Part shown: positions 37,116 to 46,193 of the stretch, piece after piece
How the letters are laid out: the number at the start of each line of letters is the position of its first letter
Position numbering within the stretch: position 1 is the first letter of the stretch
Origin: Azoarcus sp. DD4
Lineage (GTDB): Bacteria; Pseudomonadota; Gammaproteobacteria; Burkholderiales; Rhodocyclaceae
Length of the DNA stretch: 64,000 nucleotides
Assembly (NCBI RefSeq): GCF_006496635.1
Contig: NZ_CP022958.1
Location: 1,054,001 to 1,118,000, forward strand
Direction of reading: 5' to 3'
The notes under the pieces: generated by a model
The model's input: the letters and a program-made list of their open reading frames with translations, nothing else
Database searches by the model: none
What the model was told of the DNA's origin: nothing
Program-made: the position numbers and the translations under genes

Positions 37116-38420
37116 ATGAAGCGAGTGTTGGCGGTGTGTCTGGCGGCGGCGTGCTCAGGCGGTGCAGCCGCGGCCGACCTGATGCAGGTGTACCGTGATG
37201 CGCTCGCCAACGACGCTCGGTTCGCCGCGGCCCGCGCCCAGCGCGAGGCGGGCCAGGAAAAGGTGGTGCAGGGGCGCGCCGGCTTGCTGCCTAACATCGG
37301 GGCATCGGCGTCGACCGCCTGGAACGATGGCGAAGCGCGTACCTCTGCTGCTTCGCTGGAGCGCCGCTACAACAGCAACGGCTATGCCGTGCAGCTCACC
37401 CAGCCGCTGTTCCGCTGGCAGAACTGGGTGCAGTACAAGCAGGGCGAACTGCAGACCGCGTTGTCCGAAAGCCAATACGGCCAGTCGCGGCAGGATCTGG
37501 TCCTGAGGGTGGCCGAGGCTTATTTCAACGTGCTCAATGCTCAGGATGCACTCGATGCGGTCACGCAGCTGCGCACGGCTGCGGCGGAGCAGCTGGAGCT
37601 CGCGCGCAAGAGCTTCGAAGTCGGTACCGTGACCATCACCGACGTGCACGAGGCGCAGTCGCGTTTCGACCTCGCCTCGGCGCAGGAGATCGCGGCGCGC
37701 AACGATCTCGACGTGCGCCGCCAGACACTGGCCCAGATCATCGGCAAGGAGCCCGAGGCGCTGGCGGGCCTGCGTCCCGGCATCGAGCTTCAGCGGCCGC
37801 AGCCGGACAGCATCGCCGACTGGGTGAGCGCTGCCGAGCAAGGCAGCTATGGCGTCCAGGCCCAGCAGCTGACGCGCGAAATCGCGACCCGCGAGGTCGA
37901 GCGCAACCGCGCCGGCCATCTGCCGACGCTGGACCTCGTCGCATCGCACGGCCTGAACAACCGGCCGGCCATTTCGACCGAACGTAGCGAGAGCACCTCC
38001 ATCGGTCTTCAGCTCAGCGTGCCGCTCTACCAGGGTGGCGGCATCTCCTCGCGCGAGCGCGAGGCGGCGGCGCTGAAGATCAAGGCCGATGCCGATCTGG
38101 AGGATGCACGGCGCAGCGCCGCGCTGGCGGCGCGCCAGTCCTACCTGGGCGTGACCAGCGGCATGGCGCAGGTGCGCGCCCTTGAGGCGGCGCGCGTGTC
38201 TTCGGCTTCGGCACTGGAGGCGAACAAGCTCGGCTACGAAGTCGGTGTGCGCATCAATATCGACGTCCTCAACGCCCAGACCCAACTGGCCGATACGCTG
38301 CAGCGCCTGGCCCGCGCGCGTTACGACACCCTGCTTGCCCAGTTGCGCCTGAAAGCGGCAGCGGGAACTTTGGGCGAGGAAGATGTGCAGGCGGTGAACG
38401 CGCTGCTCGTTCAGCAGTAG
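37116..38420 (+). CDS. tolC: TolC-family outer-membrane efflux protein
   Basis: About 434 residues: a signal peptide (about 1-21, ending GAAAA), then the duplicated TolC fold of beta-barrel strands and long periplasmic helices. Repeat signatures appear as LAEAYFNVLNAQDAL-like in the first half and LEANKLGYEVGVRINIDVLNAQ in the second half. It would form the trimeric exit duct for tripartite exporters; the RND pump upstream and the ABC exporter at 10-15 kb both lack their own. A GTG at 37110 is an alternative start; GGGG spaced seven bases before ATG 37116 favours the latter. Confidence 0.93.
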   Translation: MKRVLAVCLAAACSGGAAAADLMQVYRDALANDARFAAARAQREAGQEKVVQGRAGLLPNIGASASTAWNDGEARTSAASLERRYNSNGYAVQLTQPLFRWQNWVQYKQGELQTALSESQYGQSRQDLVLRVAEAYFNVLNAQDALDAVTQLRTAAAEQLELARKSFEVGTVTITDVHEAQSRFDLASAQEIAARNDLDVRRQTLAQIIGKEPEALAGLRPGIELQRPQPDSIADWVSAAEQGSYGVQAQQLTREIATREVERNRAGHLPTLDLVASHGLNNRPAISTERSESTSIGLQLSVPLYQGGGISSREREAAALKIKADADLEDARRSAALAARQSYLGVTSGMAQVRALEAARVSSASALEANKLGYEVGVRINIDVLNAQTQLADTLQRLARARYDTLLAQLRLKAAAGTLGEEDVQAVNALLVQQ

Positions 38421-38448
38421 TCCGCGGCGCAGTCTTGCGCTGCCCCGT

Positions 38449-39753
38449 TCAGCCTTCGCCGTCGGATGCGATTGCGCCGAGCACCGCGATCGTTCGGCCA
38501 GTCGCGCCCCGATGGGACTCCGCGAACATTCGTCCTGCCTTTGCCATCCCCGCACGTCGAGCGGGATCCTGCAGCAATGCGACGCCGCGCGTGATGCCGG
38601 CGTCGATGTCGGTTTCCCGCAGGGCGGCGCCAGCGGCAATGGCCTGGTCCGCCACCAGTTCGAAGTTGAAGGTGTGCGGGCCGAGGATGACCGGCGTACC
38701 TACCGCGCAGGCTTCGATCAGGTTCTGACCGCCGAAGGGCAGCCAACTGCCTCCAATCAGCGCGACGTCGGCCGCAGCGTAGTAGGCGAACATCTCGCCC
38801 ATCGAGTCGCCCAGCCAGACGCGGGTATCGGCGGCGACCGGGTCCGCTTCCGAGCGACGCTGCAGCTTGAGTTCACGGCCCGCCGCCAGCGCTGCGACCT
38901 CGTCGAAGCGCTGTGGGTGGCGTGGCACCAGGATCAGCAACGTATCCACGGGAGCGAGCCGGGAGAAGGCGTCGAGCAGGGGCGCCTCCTCACCTTCGCG
39001 GGTGCTCGCAGCCAGCAGCACCCGCCGTTCGCCGATCCGGCTGCGAAAGTCGCGCCCGAGCGCTGCCATGGCCTGCGGCGGTGCGATATCGAACTTGATG
39101 TTGCCGGTCACCGTCACGCGTCGGGCACCCAGCGCCGACAGCCGTGTCGCGTCTGCTGCAGTCTGGGCCCCGATGGCCGAGAGGGCCCCCAGCGTCAGGC
39201 CGGTCAGGGCCGGAAAGCGTGCATAGCGGCTGGCGGAGCGGGCCGACAGCCGCGCGTTGGCCAGCATCACTGGCACCTTGTGCCGGTGGGCGGCCATCAG
39301 CAGGTTGGGCCACAGTTCGGTTTCCATGATCACGCCGAAATGCGGGCGGAAGCGGCGCAGGAAGCGGCGGGCCAGCAGGCCCAGGTCGTACGGGAGGTAG
39401 ACGCTCAAGACCCGCGATTCGCCGCCGAACAGGCTTTTCGCCGTGGCGCGGCCGGTGGGCGTCATATGGGTCAGCACCACGGTGTGCGCCGGCCAGTGCT
39501 CGAGCAGGGCGCGCACCAGCGGTTCCGCTGCGCGTGTTTCTCCTACCGACACGGCGTGCACCCAGATCACCGGGCCCGGGGCGCGCACCCGGTAGTGGCC
39601 GAAGCGCTCGCCAAGATGCGCGAGGTAGGCCGGTTGGCGCCGCGCGCGCCATAGCAAGCGGACCAGCACCAGCGGCAAGGCCAGCATCCAGAGCAGGGAA
39701 TAGGGCAGCGTGTACGCCAGGTAAGCGAGGGGTGTGGGGGGCAACGTCGACAA
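38449..39753 (-). CDS. waaA: Kdo transferase (3-deoxy-D-manno-octulosonate transferase)
   Basis: A 434-residue GT30 family enzyme that adds Kdo to lipid A precursor at the cytoplasmic face of the inner membrane. It has an N-terminal hydrophobic anchor. The segment VIWVHAVSVGETRAAEPL carries the catalytic glutamate, and MTPTGRATAKSLFG and IMETELWPNLL are family hallmarks, with a C-terminal GGQNLIEACAVGTPVILGP nucleotide-sugar site. The start is uncertain: TTG at 39753 (or TTG at 39744) gives the expected anchor, while the first ATG would remove it. A TATACT on the minus strand at 39776-39781 fits a -10 element for this start. Confidence 0.92.
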   Translation of the reverse strand: MSTLPPTPLAYLAYTLPYSLLWMLALPLVLVRLLWRARRQPAYLAHLGERFGHYRVRAPGPVIWVHAVSVGETRAAEPLVRALLEHWPAHTVVLTHMTPTGRATAKSLFGGESRVLSVYLPYDLGLLARRFLRRFRPHFGVIMETELWPNLLMAAHRHKVPVMLANARLSARSASRYARFPALTGLTLGALSAIGAQTAADATRLSALGARRVTVTGNIKFDIAPPQAMAALGRDFRSRIGERRVLLAASTREGEEAPLLDAFSRLAPVDTLLILVPRHPQRFDEVAALAAGRELKLQRRSEADPVAADTRVWLGDSMGEMFAYYAAADVALIGGSWLPFGGQNLIEACAVGTPVILGPHTFNFELVADQAIAAGAALRETDIDAGITRGVALLQDPARRAGMAKAGRMFAESHRGATGRTIAVLGAIASDGEG

Positions 39754-39860
39754 CCGGTTACGATTCGGCGCGACGAGTATAGCGTTTGCGCGGCTTTCGT
39801 CATGCTGGAGACGGTATTGCCATGCGATAATCCGCGCGATCCTTTCTTGCGGCTTATCCC

Positions 39861-40868
39861 ATGAAGATACTCGTTACCGGAGCTGCCGGCTTCATCGGCA
39901 TGCACACTTCCGAACGCCTGCTTGCCAGGGGGGACCAGGTCGTCGGACTGGACAACCTCAACGATTACTACGATCCGCGCCTGAAGGAAGACCGGCTGGC
40001 GCGCCTTGCCCCCCACCCCGCCTTCCGCTTCGTGAAGATGGACGTCGCCGACCGCGCGGGCATGGAGGCCTTGTTCGCCGCGGAGAAGTTTGACCGCGTG
40101 ATCCATCTTGCCGCCCAGGCCGGGGTGCGCTATTCGCTGCAGAATCCGCACGCCTACATCGACAGCAACCTGGTGGGCTTCACCAACATCCTGGAAGGCT
40201 GCCGCCATACCAAGGTCGAGCATCTGGTCTATGCCAGCAGCTCCAGCGTCTACGGCGGCAACACCCGGATGCCGTTCTCGGAACACGACAGCGTGGACCA
40301 CCCTGTCAGTCTCTACGCCGCCACCAAGAAGGCCAACGAGCTGATGGCCCATACCTACAGCCATCTGTACGGCCTGCCGACCACCGGCCTGCGTTTCTTC
40401 ACCGTCTATGGTCCCTGGGGACGGCCCGACATGGCCTTGTTCCTGTTCACCAAGGCCATGCTCGAAGGCCGTGCGATCGATGTGTTCAACCACGGCCGGA
40501 TGAAGCGCGACTTCACCTATATCGACGACATCGTCGAGGGTGTGCTGCGCACCATGGACCGTGTCGCCGAACCCGATCCCACCTTCGACTCCGACCGGCC
40601 CAACCCTGGCCGCAGCAAGGCGCCGTATCGGGTGTTCAACATCGGCAACAACGATCCGGTCGAGCTGATGAGTTTCATCGAGGCCATCGAATTTGCCCTC
40701 GGCCGCAAGGCGGAGAAGAACTTCCTGCCGCTGCAGGACGGCGACGTTCCGGCCACCTACGCGAATACCGACGAACTCAATGCCTGGACCGGTTTCGCCC
40801 CCGCGACCAGCGTGACCGACGGCGTGAGCCGCTTCGTCGAGTGGTATCGGGCCTATTACCGGGTCTGA
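39861..40868 (+). CDS. NAD-dependent UDP-sugar epimerase, UDP-glucuronate 4-epimerase-like
   Basis: A 335-residue short-chain dehydrogenase/epimerase. It has the nucleotide motif GAAGFIGMH, the catalytic SSSSVYGG serine region and YAATKKANE (Y-x3-K). The insert NLNDYYDPRLKEDRLARL and the overall length match UDP-glucuronate 4-epimerases (capI-like) that make UDP-galacturonate for surface polysaccharides. UDP-glucose epimerase activity cannot be excluded. It is divergent from waaA, in keeping with a role in the envelope. Confidence 0.88.
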   Translation: MKILVTGAAGFIGMHTSERLLARGDQVVGLDNLNDYYDPRLKEDRLARLAPHPAFRFVKMDVADRAGMEALFAAEKFDRVIHLAAQAGVRYSLQNPHAYIDSNLVGFTNILEGCRHTKVEHLVYASSSSVYGGNTRMPFSEHDSVDHPVSLYAATKKANELMAHTYSHLYGLPTTGLRFFTVYGPWGRPDMALFLFTKAMLEGRAIDVFNHGRMKRDFTYIDDIVEGVLRTMDRVAEPDPTFDSDRPNPGRSKAPYRVFNIGNNDPVELMSFIEAIEFALGRKAEKNFLPLQDGDVPATYANTDELNAWTGFAPATSVTDGVSRFVEWYRAYYRV

Positions 40869-40911
40869 GGCGGACGGACGGGGACTGCGGTCACGACGGT
40901 AGCTGGGGCAG

Positions 40912-41709
40912 ATGGCGACATACGCGATAGGCGATATCCAGGGCTGCCATTCGGCCTTGCTGCAACTGCTCGAACGGGTGGCGTTCGATCCGCAGCACGA
41001 TCGGCTGTGGGTCGTGGGCGATCTCGTCAATCGCGGGCCGGAGTCGCTGCAGGTGCTACGTTATCTTCAGGGCCTGGGTGATGCCGCCACCGTGGTGCTG
41101 GGCAATCACGATCTCTACCTGCTGATGGTGGCTGCCGGTTTCGACCGGCGAGACAAGGACGACACGCTGTTCCAGGTGTTGGAGGCGTCCGACCGCGACA
41201 GTCTGCTCGCCTGGCTGGCGGGCCTGCCCTTGATCCACGTCGAAGGCGACTATGCGTTGCTGCACGCGGGCCTGCTGCCGATGTGGACCATCACCCGTGC
41301 GCAGGAACTGGCGGCTGAAGTCTCGGCGGCGCTAACCGGGCCGGATGCGCAGAAGTTCCTCCTTCATCTCGCCGGCAACAGGCCGGAACGCTGGGCTGAC
41401 AATCTCAAGGGCTGGGATCGCCTGCGTGTCATCGTCAATGCCTTTACCCGGATGCGCTTCTGTACGCCGGGCGGCCACATGGCGCTGCGCGCCAAGGGGC
41501 CGCCGGACCGGGCGCCGGCCGGCACCGTGCCGTGGTTTCTCGCGCCCGACCGCTACAGCCGCACCCACACCATCGTTTGCGGGCACTGGTCGGCGCTCGG
41601 CTATTACCGGGGCAATGGTGTGATCGCACTGGATTCCGGCTGCGTCTGGGGCGGCAAGCTGACCGCTGTCCAGCTCGAAAGCGGCGCGGTCTTCCAGGTG
41701 CAGGGCTAG
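40912..41709 (+). CDS. apaH: Symmetrical diadenosine tetraphosphatase
   Basis: A 265-residue calcineurin-like phosphoesterase that hydrolyses Ap4A to two ADP. Metal-binding motifs appear as GDIQGCH (residues 7-13), VVGDLVNRGP (about 35-44) and LGNHD (about 64-68). The C-terminal GHWSALGYYRGNGVIALDSGCVWG region closes the site and is ApaH-specific. It converges on olsA with only eight bases between stop codons, leaving no room for a separate terminator. Confidence 0.95.
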   Translation: MATYAIGDIQGCHSALLQLLERVAFDPQHDRLWVVGDLVNRGPESLQVLRYLQGLGDAATVVLGNHDLYLLMVAAGFDRRDKDDTLFQVLEASDRDSLLAWLAGLPLIHVEGDYALLHAGLLPMWTITRAQELAAEVSAALTGPDAQKFLLHLAGNRPERWADNLKGWDRLRVIVNAFTRMRFCTPGGHMALRAKGPPDRAPAGTVPWFLAPDRYSRTHTIVCGHWSALGYYRGNGVIALDSGCVWGGKLTAVQLESGAVFQVQG

Positions 41710-41717
41710 CTCGGGCT

Positions 41718-42515
41718 TCAGCCGGCGTCGCGCTGTTGCGACGCCGCTTGGCAGCCGGTCGCAACCGCCGTCGCGGGGGCGAGGGCGCTTAGTGGTCGGC
41801 TGGCGAGTTCGGCGATGGTGTCACGGGTGGCATGCGCCAGTTCGCGGCGAAGGGTGGCCGGACCGGTCGCGCGGGCGCTGGCGACATGCACGCGGACGAC
41901 CAACCGGCGATGCGACACGATGTTGGCCAGGCAGCGTCCGAGGCTGATATCGCCGTCGTAGGCGGCGGCTGTGGTGTGCCGACCATCTTCGGTGTGATAG
42001 GACAGCGCAACCGGCTGCACCGGATGGCCAGATTCGATCGCCGCCTGCAGCAGTGCGGCGTGAAAGGGCAACACATGGCTGCCGTCGGTGGTCGTGCCTT
42101 CGGGAAAGATCGCGACGTTGCGGCCGGCATCGAGCAGGGCGGTGATCTCGCCGTTGACGATCCTGGCGTGGCCGCGACTGCCGCGACGCAGGAATACCGT
42201 CTCGCTCTTTGCCGCCAGCCAGCCGATCACTGGCCAGTCGCGCACCTCCGCCTTGGAAACAAAGGCCGACGGCGTCAGCGTGTTGATCGCGTAGATGTCC
42301 AGCCACGAAATATGATTGGATACCAGCAAGGCGCCCGGTGTGACGGCATGGCCATCGATCCGTACTTCGACCCCGACGATGCCGAGCAGACGGCGTGACC
42401 AGCGTTGGCGCAGGCGCCGGTGTACGTGGGCCGAGCAGAGCGGATAGCACAGCGCGATCGTCAGCACGCCCTGCAGGACGTGGGTGGCGAGGCGGAAATG
42501 GCGCCAGCTGCGCAC
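41718..42515 (-). CDS. olsA: Lyso-ornithine-lipid/lysophospholipid acyltransferase
   Basis: A 265-residue PlsC-type 1-acyl acyltransferase. The N-terminal membrane segment is followed by the catalytic NHISWLD (HX4D) and the substrate motif FPEGTTTDG. On its own it could be a PlsC. Directly downstream of an olsB-like gene (54 bases apart, same strand), it is best read as OlsA, adding the second acyl chain to lyso-ornithine lipid. Confidence 0.88.
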   Translation of the reverse strand: MRSWRHFRLATHVLQGVLTIALCYPLCSAHVHRRLRQRWSRRLLGIVGVEVRIDGHAVTPGALLVSNHISWLDIYAINTLTPSAFVSKAEVRDWPVIGWLAAKSETVFLRRGSRGHARIVNGEITALLDAGRNVAIFPEGTTTDGSHVLPFHAALLQAAIESGHPVQPVALSYHTEDGRHTTAAAYDGDISLGRCLANIVSHRRLVVRVHVASARATGPATLRRELAHATRDTIAELASRPLSALAPATAVATGCQAASQQRDAG

Positions 42516-42568
42516 CAGCGATGAGCTGGCAGCGCGGCCGGTGGCACTGCGATCATGGGTGATGGCGT

Positions 42569-43327
42569 TCAGTCTTTGCGTCCCAGGAAGTGCTTGGCGT
42601 ATTTGCCGTCGACCTTGCTCATCGGCATCAGGATGGGCAGATCGGCGGTGTTGAAGTCGGGATCCCAGGCCGGCTCGCCGCAGACCCAGGCGCCGGCGCG
42701 CAGATAGCCCTTGATCAGCGGCGGGGCTTCGGCAGGCAGGTCCGAGCGGAGCAGATCCAGCGGCAGCGGGCAGCGCGGGAACACGTGGTATTCCAGCGGT
42801 GCCAGATGGGTGTCCTTGAGACGATTATACAAGCTGGCCGCGGCATGCCCGCCGTCGGCCATGCTCACCGAGGCGCAGCCGATGAGGTAATCGTAGCCAT
42901 TTTCCTGCATGTAGCGGGCAAGGCCGGACCACAGCAGGGTGATCACCGCGCCGCTGCGGTAATCGGCGTCGATGCAGGAGCGGCCGATCTCGACGATGCG
43001 GTTGCGCAGGTGGTGCAGGCGGGTCAGGTCGAACTCGTTTTCGGAGTAGTAGCCGCCGACCTTGCGCGCCGCTGCCGGCGACAGGATGCGATAGGTGCCG
43101 ACGATGCGGCCGGCGTCCTCGTCGCGCACGATCAGGTGTTCGCAGAAGGGGTCGTAGATGTCGCGGTCGACACCCGGCGTGCGGGTGTTCAGGCGGGCGC
43201 CCATTTCCTCGGCGAACACGCGATAACGCAGCTTCTGTGCTTCGAGTATCTCGGTCTCGCAGCTGGCAAGGCCGACATGGAGGTTGCGTCCCGGGCGCGT
43301 GGCGAGCTGCTGGTTCTTCTGGAGCAT
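42569..43327 (-). CDS. olsB: L-ornithine N-alpha-acyltransferase
   Basis: A 252-residue GNAT-like acyltransferase of the OlsB/hemolysin acyltransferase-related family. It joins a 3-hydroxyacyl chain from acyl-ACP to ornithine to give lyso-ornithine lipid. Recognisable segments are LRYRVFAEEMGA, FCEHLIVRDEDAGRIVGTYRIL, EIGRSCIDADYRSG and IGCASVSMADGG. The ATG at 43327 (AGGGG seven bases before) is preferred over 43372. With olsA it gives a two-gene leftward operon for phosphorus-free ornithine lipids. Confidence 0.9.
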   Translation of the reverse strand: MLQKNQQLATRPGRNLHVGLASCETEILEAQKLRYRVFAEEMGARLNTRTPGVDRDIYDPFCEHLIVRDEDAGRIVGTYRILSPAAARKVGGYYSENEFDLTRLHHLRNRIVEIGRSCIDADYRSGAVITLLWSGLARYMQENGYDYLIGCASVSMADGGHAAASLYNRLKDTHLAPLEYHVFPRCPLPLDLLRSDLPAEAPPLIKGYLRAGAWVCGEPAWDPDFNTADLPILMPMSKVDGKYAKHFLGRKD

Positions 43328-43486
43328 GGCATGTCCCCTGTGCTGGATGGCGCCATTCTCGAAAGCCGGCATTGCGTCGCGGTGACACGTCCGTTACGGT
43401 GCGATGACGCCTGCGGCCGTACGTGATTCATTCAACTGTCACCCGGTAGTCACGCGCCTGTCGCCTGCGCTGGTCAGGATGCGCGC

Positions 43487-44707
43487 ATGGATGCGCCGCT
43501 CAGCCTGCAGGATCTCGCCCGTTCCCACCGCCAGTTGCGCATTGCGCTGGTGACCGAAACCTTTCCGCCCGAGGTCAATGGCGTCGCCATGACCACCGGC
43601 CGCCTGGTCGACGGCTTGCTGCGCCTCGGTCATCGCCTGCAGCTGGTAAGGCCGCGCCAGAATGCGGACGACCAGCCGGCCAGCGGCGAGGGCTACGAGG
43701 AAGTGCTGGCGCGTGGTCTGCCGATCCCCAGGTACAACCACCTGAAGATGGGCCTGCCGGCGCGCAGCACGCTGATCCGCATGTGGTCGCTGCGGCGGCC
43801 GGACGTGGTGCAGGTGGTGACCGAGGGGCCGCTGGGGTGGTCGGCGGTGGCGGCGGCGCGCAAGCTGCGCCTGCCGGTGATCACCGAGTTTCATACCAAT
43901 TTCCACAGTTACAGCCGCTATTACGGCATGGGCTGGCTGAAGCAGCCGGTCGAGGCCTACCTGCGCCGCTTCCACAACAAGGGCGATCTGTGCCTGGCGC
44001 CGACAGCGGAGCTGGCGGCGCAGCTGGGGGAGCGCGGCGTGCGTAAGGTGGATGTGGTGGCGCGTGGCGTGGACACCGGGTTGTTCGCGCCGGATCGCCG
44101 CAGCGAAGCGCTCCGCGCGGCCTGGGGGGCGACGCCACAGACCCTGGTGGCGGTGGTGGTGGGGCGCGTCGCACCGGAGAAGAACCTCGCGCTCGCGATC
44201 CGCGCTTTCGAGGTGCTGCGGGCACGGCAGGCGGACGTCCGGCTGCTGTTCGTCGGCGATGGGCCGGCGCGTGAGCAGCTGGCGGCTGCGTGTCCGGATG
44301 CCGTGTTCGCCGGCATGCGTACCGGCGTCGATCTGGCGACGCACTATGCCTCGGCCGATCTGTTCCTCTTTCCTAGCATGACCGAGACCTTCGGCAACGT
44401 CACCACCGAGGCGCTTGCCAGTGGTCTGCCGGTGGTCGGCTTCGACTACGCGGCTGCGGCCGAGCGGGTGCGCAACGGTCATAACGGCTGGTTGGCGGCA
44501 CTGGGCGACGAGCCCGCCTTCGTCGAGGCGGTCGTTCGCCTCGGGTGCGATACCGACCTGCGCGCCCGCCTGGCGGCCAATGCGCGCGCCAGCGTGATCG
44601 ACGCCGACTGGGGCATGATCGCCCAGCGCCTTGCCGGCGTCATCGAGGGCGTGGTGCAGCGTCACGAGTCACGGCTCGCCGCCGCCACCCGCGTCGCGAC
44701 CGCCTGA
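43487..44707 (+). CDS. Glycosyltransferase family 4
   Basis: A 406-residue retaining GT-B glycosyltransferase. The N-terminal acceptor domain has the family motif VTETFPPEVNGVAMT. The C-terminal donor domain has VGRVAPEKNLALAIRAF and the E-x7-E motif in MTETFGNVTTEALASG. Close relatives act as mannosyl or diacylglycerol glycosyltransferases, so it could build a glycolipid; the neighbouring ornithine-lipid genes fit a membrane lipid role but do not prove it. Its start is about 50 bases from a divergent promoter region shared with olsB. Confidence 0.88.
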   Translation: MDAPLSLQDLARSHRQLRIALVTETFPPEVNGVAMTTGRLVDGLLRLGHRLQLVRPRQNADDQPASGEGYEEVLARGLPIPRYNHLKMGLPARSTLIRMWSLRRPDVVQVVTEGPLGWSAVAAARKLRLPVITEFHTNFHSYSRYYGMGWLKQPVEAYLRRFHNKGDLCLAPTAELAAQLGERGVRKVDVVARGVDTGLFAPDRRSEALRAAWGATPQTLVAVVVGRVAPEKNLALAIRAFEVLRARQADVRLLFVGDGPAREQLAAACPDAVFAGMRTGVDLATHYASADLFLFPSMTETFGNVTTEALASGLPVVGFDYAAAAERVRNGHNGWLAALGDEPAFVEAVVRLGCDTDLRARLAANARASVIDADWGMIAQRLAGVIEGVVQRHESRLAAATRVATA

Positions 44708-44771
44708 TCCCCTGCGGTCGTCGGCGTGCCCCGCCTATAATGGCGGTGTCCTGTGTCCAGCAAGGTCTCAC

Positions 44772-45707
44772 ATGTCCATACTCGTCTGCGGTTCGATGGC
44801 CTATGACTCGATCATGGTTTTCCAGGATCGGTTCTCGAACCACATCCTTCCCGAGCAGATCCACATTCTCAACGTGTCCTTTTTCGTGCCCGATCTGCGG
44901 CGCGAATTTGGCGGTTGCGCCGGGAACATCGCCTACAACCTGAAGCTGCTCGGCAGCGAGCCGCTGATCATGGCCACCGTCGGCGACGACGCCGGCCCCT
45001 ATCGTCAGCGTCTGGAGGCGCTCGGTCTGCGTCAGGACCATGTCCGCCATGTACCCGGCACCTTCACCGCGCAGGCCTTTATCACCACTGACCTGGACGA
45101 CAACCAGATCACCGCTTTCCATCCCGGAGCGATGATGCAGTCGCACCTCAATCATGCGCGCGAGGCAACCGATGCCAGGCTGGCGATCGTGTCGCCCGAC
45201 GGGCGCGACGGCATGCTGCAGCACGTCGAAGGTCTCGCCGCTGCCGGGGTGCCTTTCATCTTCGATCCCGGTCAGGCGCTGCCCATCCTGTCGGGAGAGG
45301 AACTCCTGCGCTGCCTGAAACTGGCCACCTATTGCACGGTCAATGACTACGAGGTCCGCCTGATGAGCGAGAAGACCGGGCGCTCGATCGATCAGTTGGC
45401 AGGCGAGGTGGACGCGCTGGTGGTGACGCTGGGCGGGGAAGGTTCGCGCATCCATGCAGACGGGGCGGCGGTGGTCATCCCGGTCGTGGAAGCCGACGCG
45501 GTGGTCGATCCGACCGGTTGCGGCGATGCCTACCGCGCGGGCCTGCTGCATGGCCTGGCGCAGGGCTGGGACTGGGTCAAGACGGGGCGGCTTGCGGCGG
45601 TGATGGGCGCGATCAAGATCGCCCATCGTGGCGGTCAGAATCATGCCCCGACGCGTGGAGAGATTGCCGCCCGTTATCAGGCGGCCTTCGGAGAATCCCT
45701 ATGGTGA
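44772..45707 (+). CDS. PfkB-family carbohydrate/adenosine kinase
   Basis: A 311-residue ribokinase-fold kinase with the PfkB signature 2 DPTGCGDAYRAGLLHG (catalytic Asp in GCGD) and the N-terminal substrate region EFGGCAGNIAYNLKLLG. The sequence type is that annotated as adenosine kinase in betaproteobacteria; the true substrate is inferred. A TATAAT -10 lies at 44736-44741. The next gene starts inside its last codons, so the two are coupled. Confidence 0.87.
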   Translation: MSILVCGSMAYDSIMVFQDRFSNHILPEQIHILNVSFFVPDLRREFGGCAGNIAYNLKLLGSEPLIMATVGDDAGPYRQRLEALGLRQDHVRHVPGTFTAQAFITTDLDDNQITAFHPGAMMQSHLNHAREATDARLAIVSPDGRDGMLQHVEGLAAAGVPFIFDPGQALPILSGEELLRCLKLATYCTVNDYEVRLMSEKTGRSIDQLAGEVDALVVTLGGEGSRIHADGAAVVIPVVEADAVVDPTGCGDAYRAGLLHGLAQGWDWVKTGRLAAVMGAIKIAHRGGQNHAPTRGEIAARYQAAFGESLW

Positions 45708-46174
45708 GCAGACAGGCTTTGTCCTTGCGCAGCGTCGCGATCGCGGTAGCGGCCGCGCTGGCCTTGTCCGGTTGTGCGTCCGGCCTGGGGGGTGGCACCT
45801 ATTCCCGCGGCGAGGCACGCCGCGCGATGGTGGTCCAGTTCGGCACGATCGAATCCGTGCGGCCGGTGCAGCTCGAGGGCACCAAGTCGCCGGTCGGCAC
45901 CCTGTCGGGCGCTGCGGTGGGCGGTATCGCCGGCAGCTCGGTCGGCGGCAACCGCGGTTCGGCGATCGGCGCCGTGCTGGGGGCGGTCGCCGGCGGCCTT
46001 GCCGGGTCGGCCATCGAAGAGGGTGTGACGCGCAAGCCCGGTATCGAAGTCACCGTTCAAATGGATAACGGTCAGTATCTTGCCGTGGTGCAGGAGGACG
46101 AAGGCGAGCGCTTCATGCAGGGCGAGCGTGTGCGTATCCTGCGTGATGCCGGCACGACGCGCGTGACGCGCTGA
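45701..46174 (+). CDS. Glycine-zipper outer-membrane lipoprotein, SlyB/Pcp-like
   Basis: A 157-residue lipoprotein: signal peptide with lipobox LSGC (Cys25), then a glycine-zipper 2TM-like segment (about 70-110; GAAVGGIAGSSVGGNRGSA) and a small C-terminal beta domain ending EGERFMQGERVRIL. SlyB/PcpY-type lipoproteins are involved in outer-membrane integrity. Its ATG overlaps the last seven bases of the kinase gene. Confidence 0.88.
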   Translation: MVSRQALSLRSVAIAVAAALALSGCASGLGGGTYSRGEARRAMVVQFGTIESVRPVQLEGTKSPVGTLSGAAVGGIAGSSVGGNRGSAIGAVLGAVAGGLAGSAIEEGVTRKPGIEVTVQMDNGQYLAVVQEDEGERFMQGERVRILRDAGTTRVTR

Positions 46175-46193
46175 GCAGGCGTCGTGGGGCGTT

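Noticed and set aside
37155..38639. 494-codon minus-strand frame opposite tolC
   Set aside because: Shadow of tolC; it crosses the convergent gene boundary and contains no family motif.
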